A DNA stretch of 64,000 nt from the NCBI GenBank assembly GCA_958510875.1, contig OY294070.1:23489631-23553630 (forward strand), given 5' to 3'. Position 1 is the stretch's first letter; the number at the start of each line of letters is the position of its first letter. The DNA comes from Endomychus coccineus (lineage: Eukaryota; Arthropoda; Insecta; Coleoptera; Endomychidae). This document shows positions 58,687-64,000 of this stretch, piece by piece. Position numbers and translations under genes: made by a program. The notes below the pieces were generated by a model that was given only the letters and a program-made list of their open reading frames with translations, did not search any database and was not told where the DNA came from.

Positions 58687-60846
58687 TTAATGTTTACTGG
58701 GGGTTGGTACCTCCCGTTTGTAGAACAGTTTGCTTTCTGGGTGCCACCTTGGTGGGGCATCTCCTTGATATTCTTCTTTTTCAATTTCACTTTCCAGTAG
58801 CTGAAAAATAGGCAAATTTTTTATTCTATAGGGGCGGAGGTCTTCAAATGTGTTTTCACGTTTATTGAAAATATATGCGATAAATATTAGATAAAAATCA
58901 TCTATTATTAATGGCGTGTAGGGGGTATCCAAGAACTATAAATTCCTTTGGGATCGGGTTCAGCAACGTCAAGACGACGACTATGTGCACATACACGAGT
59001 TGGTTTGTATGAATTCGAACCACTCCCTTAAAGTGTTTTCATCAAATTAATTGTGTTGATTGATTGCATACGATGACGTCAAAATATTACACATAATTTT
59101 CGCTGCGTGCATTGCATCAAAACCTCGTAGTATCTCACGGAAAGTCGGTTGGATTAAATCATCATATGTTGGCGCCAAAAATATACAGCTAACGAAATCA
59201 CCTAGTACAGGCATTTAAGGATGAAAATCGACAATTTTTGTCCTAATTTCCGCGAGGTCTAATTTTGGTCTATTCTTATTTATTTTGACGCGCTGAACAC
59301 GATGGTGTTGTTTAAATTTGGATTAATCCTGTGCTCGAAAAACTATGGCCATTTTTTGGACCCAAAAATGGCCCTTTCCGATTTTTTGCGTTTAGAGACA
59401 AAACTATGGGTTGTATGAAAGAACGTTTAAACAGAAGTTTTCGGAAAAACTGATACGTTATCTTTGGCTCCCGTCTCAAGTCGATTCGAGGTCATGGGCC
59501 CATTTATTGTGTTTTTTAGCACATTGATAAATTAAGTATATGTCAAAGAGTTTCTGTTTTTTCATATTCTGTTTGAGAGAAAGGATGGTATTTTTATTTT
59601 TCTGCTTCCGGTTTCTGGTATTTTGACCTACCTCATTGGAAATCCATATTTTACGAATTTCAGATGAAATACGATACGAAGATTTTATTATCTCGCATCT
59701 AATATCCAAAATTCGAGCATTTTGGTACGAAGACATAACTTTGGCGCCATTTTGAACATTTTGAATCACCGAAAAATTCAAAGTTTTCGAGGTCAGAAAT
59801 TTTTTACGGATTCCAAATTCTAGGTTCTATAAGAGGTTTTTATAACGAGTAAGTTCAAGCAGATTTATTTGGGTTGAGTAGAAATGAAGCTATACTAATA
59901 AATATGTTTGGGCCTCTAGGGGAACCAATTTTGGGCCTAACCCCAAAAAATTTGAATTTTTCGGTGGAGAAAAATTTTCAAAATGGCGCCAAAATTATGT
60001 CTTTGAACCAAAATGCTTGAATTCCAGACATTGAATGCAGAATAATGAAATCTTTCGAATGAGGTTAAGTTTAGGTCGGAGACGTAAGTATTTCGTATTT
60101 TTCAAACTTACTAAATGGACCCTATCTTGAGCCCACGACCTCGAATGGACTTCGGACCAGAGCCAAGAATCGCGTATTTATTTTGTCAACAACTTTTGTG
60201 TGGATATTTTTCCATACAACCCATAGTTTTGTCTGAAAACACAAGAAATCGAAAATTGAGTCCAAAAATTGGCCATAGTTTTGTGAGCACAAGGTTAATC
60301 CAAATTTGAACTACTCCATCGTGTTCAGCATGTCAAAATACATAAGACTAGACTCGCGCAAATTCGGACAAAAAAATTCCTTAAATGACTGGACTAACCT
60401 GCTTTATTGCTACATCCTGTATAATGTAGATATAATTCTAGGTACCTTAGTAAAATCAAATGTATACTTTTTTGTTAAAAGAGTTTAGCAAATGTTTCTC
60501 ATGATTTGATATATCTCATCCATCCATATCAACTGTTAACGACAACTCAATGGGAACCGAGTCCAGAAAGATTGAAGGTTTCTAGACCCGCCGTTCAATT
60601 TCATTGTTAGCTCGGAATAACACAATAACAGATAAATGAGAGATATTTCAAACGATGACCAGCAAAGAGAACTAGCGAAAATACCTTGCGCATCTTACTC
60701 ACTTCTTTTAGGAGTTCTCGAAGTTTGTCGATACGATCACCATTGGCCCTTGTCGGTAGATATCTTGCCTCTGTACTTTGGATATCTAAGGTCAGTACTG
60801 ATAGAACAACAACCAGTGAAAGGGCTAATAAATGTCTGCATGCCAT
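58687..60846 (-). CDS. Proct: Proctolin neuropeptide precursor (2 coding exons)
   Basis: Coding exons on the - strand: 60846-60703 (48 codons) and 58800-58687 (37 codons plus stop), phase 0, total 85 residues. The first exon encodes a hydrophobic signal peptide (residues 1-27, core LLALSLVVVLSVLTL) followed directly by RYLPT, the proctolin pentapeptide, and an Arg at 33 that can serve as cleavage site. It ends at a strong donor (GTGAGTAAG). The second exon follows a TATTTTTCAG acceptor and encodes a charged tail, LLESEIEKEEYQ to VPTPSKH. The layout signal peptide-RYLPT-R-tail with one peptide copy is that of insect proctolin precursors; the peptide is a myotropic cotransmitter. A TTATTTGCAG acceptor at 60855 shortly before the ATG implies a 5' UTR intron, perhaps 60855-60951 (donor GTGAGG). 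The 1.9 kb coding intron holds a large foldback. Confidence 0.92.
59225..60385. repeat. Foldback (palindromic) element in the proctolin intron
   Basis: The sequence from about 59225 to 59770 returns in inverted order between about 59930 and 60385. Examples are the ACTATGGCCATTTTT block near 59340 and its complement near 60280, and AAAACTATGGGTTGTATG near 59400 against its complement near 60215. The loop is about 150 bases. Reading frames on either strand (e.g. 59476-59781) show no known domain. It would fold into a long hairpin in proctolin pre-mRNA. Confidence 0.75.
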
Positions 60847-60951
60847 TTTTGAATCTGCAAATAAGAAATTTCTATAAATTCCGTGATTGTGAAGATTCAA
60901 TAACAAGGAAATTGGTTCTTTCCATAAATGACGCGACGATCGAATCCTCAC

Positions 60952-61400
60952 CCTGATGGTAATTCCGTCAACAAATAAACTCCCATAATTATATGTTTAG
61001 CTTCTACCACTAATTTTGTAAGTTAACAACCGGATACCAATGACGCTTGCCAACTAATCAACTTAGGCCATGGTAGAGAAACAAGAGAGAGTGATGACTC
61101 TCCGCGTTCCGCCAACTTAGACGTTTCGTTAACATTACAGAGAGAGCTGAATTATTGGGGTAATTTGCAAACTAGTAATTTATCAATTAAGTTTATTGCG
61201 CTTTGAGTGGAAGGCTTCTGCATATAATGAAACGTCACGTATCTTAAGTAGAGGTGGTGTGCTCCAGTTGGCATACTCTTAGAAATAAGATTTGTTTTGG
61301 ATTATTGAAGTTTTTATTAATATCGTTTTTGTAGTAGGGACTTTCAGCATATGTTAAGTCTGTTTCTGTAAGCTATGAATTGTTGAGGAGAATAGTGTTC
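60952..61400. other. Proctolin upstream region
   Basis: Probably holds the proctolin 5' UTR exon and promoter (gene on the - strand). A TATAATTAT-like block lies near 60988. Too little signal to place a start site. Confidence 0.35.
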
Positions 61401-63440
61401 ATTTAGTTGTTTTTTCATTCTATCTCTTTTTAGTATGGATACTATTATTGAGGTAGTAATCCATGGTTTTCTCTTTTGTTTAACTTGTAAAAGCTTAGTG
61501 GTAGTTGAAGTCTTGATGAACTGGTTGATTTTGTTTTTTAATAAGTTTAGTGCATGGTTAGATCAATTTGAATTAAGAATTCAGTCCCAGTTTCAGTGGC
61601 GGCTCGTGAACTTTTTAAGAGAGGAGGCTGGACATAAAACGTTCTTGTAAAAATATACTCTATTCAGCCAATAAATTTAACCTTTGAACAGCGACCGTAC
61701 CAGCTACTTCAGTGACAAAATTAATTGTTGCCAAGCAAGAACCAACGTGGAGGTGTAGAGTTTCTCTTGGCAAAAAATTTTTTTGTTCGTTTTTTTTTTC
61801 TTTGGATTTTTGATATTTTAAATTTTTTTTTGAAATTTTTCATATTTTGTTTTTTTTATTTTTTATTAACTTCTTTTATATATTAACGGAATTCTACGGT
61901 TTTTAGTTTGCGAAAAATGATCAATAATATTATCATAAAATGTATCATTTTGTTTTAAGTGTTTTACTAAATCTTTTTCAATAGATATCAAACTAACATT
62001 GTATAAACGATTTTGGCTCATTGCATTTCGCATGTAAGTTTTAATTCGTTTGAGAGTAAAAAATGATCTCTCCACCGATGTCGACGTGACAGGAATGGTG
62101 ACTGTCAGACAAAGTAGTTTATTAGACTGAGGTAAAACTTGTCGCAAATCATTGTGTATCATATATTTTATCATATCGACGTGAATGTCGTACTGGCCTA
62201 AAATATCTTTATCCGAGTAGGTATATAACCCATAATTCATTGTGCAGTGCTATTTTATCAAAAAATTTATATTTTAGAACTAAGTTATCTAAAAGTGTAT
62301 TGGGAAACTCTTTTGAAAAATATTCGAAAAATCTTCTATTCGTCAAGTCGAAAAACTTCAATTCATGTAAATCGGAAAATCGAATCTCAATTTGACCTTT
62401 AATAGTATCTAAAATTTCATAAAAAAAGTTATTTATAATGTAGTTTCTTGTCTACCAAATTATATGTCTTCCTCCTTTAACAATATTCTGTTTACCGGTT
62501 AATTTAAACTTAATACTCGATGTAATATGTTCCTGCGATTTTTCATGTCTATCTATACCACGAGCTAAATTTTTCAAATCATCATAACCCGAGTGTCCCC
62601 AACATGAAGTTGTATCAGATGTAAATAGCAAGCAATATAATTTATTGTGTATTTCGATTTTGAAACATACCTGTCATCGTCACCACTAATTCTTTCAAAT
62701 CCGGTAAAGGCCGTTTATTTTTAACAAAACACTTTTCTATCATATGTTAATCCACTAAATGGATTTTCTAAGAACCCAGCTAATAAGTCACTCATCATTT
62801 TAACGTTCGCCGATTAGATAAATTATAACTTAACTACTTAACCTTACTTCGCCTCGCGGTACAAAAACAAGAACTAACGGAACACGACACGTGTCTCATT
62901 CTTCTAGCGGAAGGGCGGTAGCAAGTAATCGTATTTCATTCGACCGACGATTCCGTACGAGAAGCTAGCCTCCATAGGCTGTTGCCATATTCGCTCTTTT
63001 ACCCTATCTAGCAATTGAACTGCTTGGAAAACGGCAACTGTGTTGACCACACGTATTTAGCGTTTGAGATATATAGAGAATCTAGCCTCTGGCCACTATT
63101 GCCAGATTAAAAATAACTACTGAGAACGGGGAATTAATTGTAAAATTTAAAGAATTATCAGAGAAACAGGAAATAAAATGGAAAATGATCATTAAGATAA
63201 ATTGGTGAGGAGGCTGAGCCTCCTTAGCCTCCTTCGAGGAGCCGCCACTGCCCAGTTTTCATTTTCAAATGAAACTTTCAATTTTTTTATATTTAGTATA
63301 GTTTGATATTTGTTATCTAGGACATTTTGATTATTCATTATTTGATGATTATGAGAATTTATAGAGAGTGCGATAGAGAAATGGTCGGTAATTGCAGTGT
63401 GTAGCTGAAGTGAATTTTAAGATTAAAGTTTGTTTGCGAT
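61400..63440 (-). mobile_element. LINE endonuclease-end remnant, split by a hAT element
   Basis: - strand: TAITDHFSIALSINSH (the SDH-like catalytic end, about 63400-63350) runs to KLKVSFENENW at 63260. After the hAT insertion the sequence goes on with HALNLLKNKINQFIKTST and KRKPWITTSII (about 61460), the usual linker before the RT. No RT follows. Confidence 0.65.
61594..63250 (-). mobile_element. hAT element, internally deleted, perfect 8-bp target duplication
   Basis: Ends CAGTGGCGGCTC / GAGCCGCCACTG (one mismatch allowed inside), flanked by CCCAGTTT on both sides (61586-61593, 63251-63258). Inside on the - strand, near 62800-62520, are a start MMSDLLAGFLENPFSGL and a TTF-type finger piece SCWGHSGYDDLKNLARGIDR. 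At 62240-61866 the dimerisation tail reads VTIPVTSTSVERSFFTLKRI, of the ZMYM1-like hAT transposases. The catalytic middle is missing. Right-arm sequence AGCCTCCTTAGCCTCCTTCG repeats a short motif. Confidence 0.88.
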
Positions 63441-63450
63441 GTTTTACATA

Positions 63451-64000
63451 TACAGGATGTTTCAGTTTTTTCATTCATACCTTCTGTAAAAGATATAATA
63501 TCTAAAAATAATAGGGGTAGTTTCCCAGAGTTTGGAGTTTTGAAAAATTATTAAATTTTCTTTATGATCTTCTAAACAAATGAAGATTTTTAGTTCAAAC
63601 TTGGTACACTTTAGTTTAATGGATGAGAATTTTTTTTGGTAATTTGATGTTTTGTACGCATTAGAACGGAAATTATTATTGTATACAAATTCAAAAACTT
63701 TGATTTATTTTCTATAAAAAAGTATTCTTGATAAAGAATAGCTTAGAGGATTCCTGTTCGAACTATTTTGATTTTTCTAATCTGGGTTATCTTATGGAAT
63801 TATACCTTCGTGTCATATAAATCACTATTTATGTTTTTGTTATTCATATTCTTTGTTGAAGATACTCAATTAGTATAATGCCATTTCGATTTACCAATCA
63901 AGAATGTGCAAATACTTATTTTTTTTATGGATTTTGTAACGGAAATTACTTTGCTGCGGCAGCAGAGTACTGTATACGTTTCCCAATGCCATCTCCAGCG
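63451..64000. repeat. Foldback-type arm, partner outside or at 50455-50885
   Basis: Begins TACAGGATGTTTCAG after TA and resembles the inverse of 50455-50885 for about 330 bases. Sequence after 63790 is not recognised. Confidence 0.5.

Noticed and set aside
58447..58800. 117-codon + strand frame
   Set aside because: It lies opposite the second proctolin exon, whose splice acceptor and phase fit; the + strand frame has no motif.
60636..60956. 106-codon + strand frame
   Set aside because: Antisense to the proctolin signal-peptide exon.
1..64000. CRISPR arrays, operons, tRNA or rRNA genes
   Set aside because: No regularly spaced short repeats, no ribosome-binding sites or gene strings, and no cloverleaf or rRNA core sequence noticed; the window is eukaryotic.

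Overview
The window is a stretch of insect nuclear genome, AT-rich and dense in transposons. Two host genes can be read with confidence. One is the cytosolic chaperonin subunit CCT6 (TCP-1 zeta), + strand, six coding exons between 39306 and 51173. The other is the proctolin precursor, - strand, two coding exons at 60703-60846 and 58687-58800. Spliceosomal introns, a proctolin gene and the mix of mobile elements (Penelope-like, Crypton, hAT, piggyBac-like, Tc1/mariner, MULE, several non-LTR clades) point to an arthropod, most probably an insect. A beetle is plausible, but the order cannot be proved from this sequence.

Layout. 1-11.1 kb: Penelope-like element (PLE) remnants, a Tc1/mariner fragment split by a hAT element with target duplications (2936-5243), and a short inverted-repeat element (8087-8770) lying in PLE sequence. 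11.1-13.4 kb: a dead Crypton tyrosine-recombinase gene split by a 5'-truncated LINE. 13.6-17.7 kb: a Tc1/mariner N-terminal fragment and a long foldback whose right arm holds an R1-like LINE piece. 18.65-20.5 kb: a Tc1/mariner element with long terminal inverted repeats (TIRs). 20.6-27.1 kb: LINE 3' pieces in both orientations, a short tandem array, a MULE fragment. 28.4-32.8 kb: two PLE copies of one family in opposite orientation, one split by a palindromic element, and a second Crypton split by a TTAA-flanked element carrying a THAP zinc-finger exon. 33.1-37.1 kb: two foldbacks, the second enclosing a LINE.

39.3-51.2 kb: CCT6. Intron 4 (5.1 kb) holds a foldback that encloses a PLE terminus and a nearly intact LINE. 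Intron 5 (4.3 kb) holds two adjacent 0.9 kb palindromes. Downstream, the last exon and its 3' flank are tandemly repeated about every 1.1 kb (51.0-54.8 kb), giving two pseudo-exon copies. 54.8-56.4 kb: another PLE. 58.7-60.95 kb: proctolin, with a 1.2 kb foldback in its coding intron. 61.4-63.4 kb: LINE endonuclease remnant split by a hAT element with a perfect 8-bp duplication.

The most interesting signal is a set of hammerhead-ribozyme-like sequences at the PLE termini, from apparently complete (43093-43136, 32683-32724) to decayed. The second is the large number of 0.9-4 kb foldbacks, many ending in TACAGGGTG and lying inside introns, where they would make long RNA hairpins in CCT6 and proctolin pre-mRNA.
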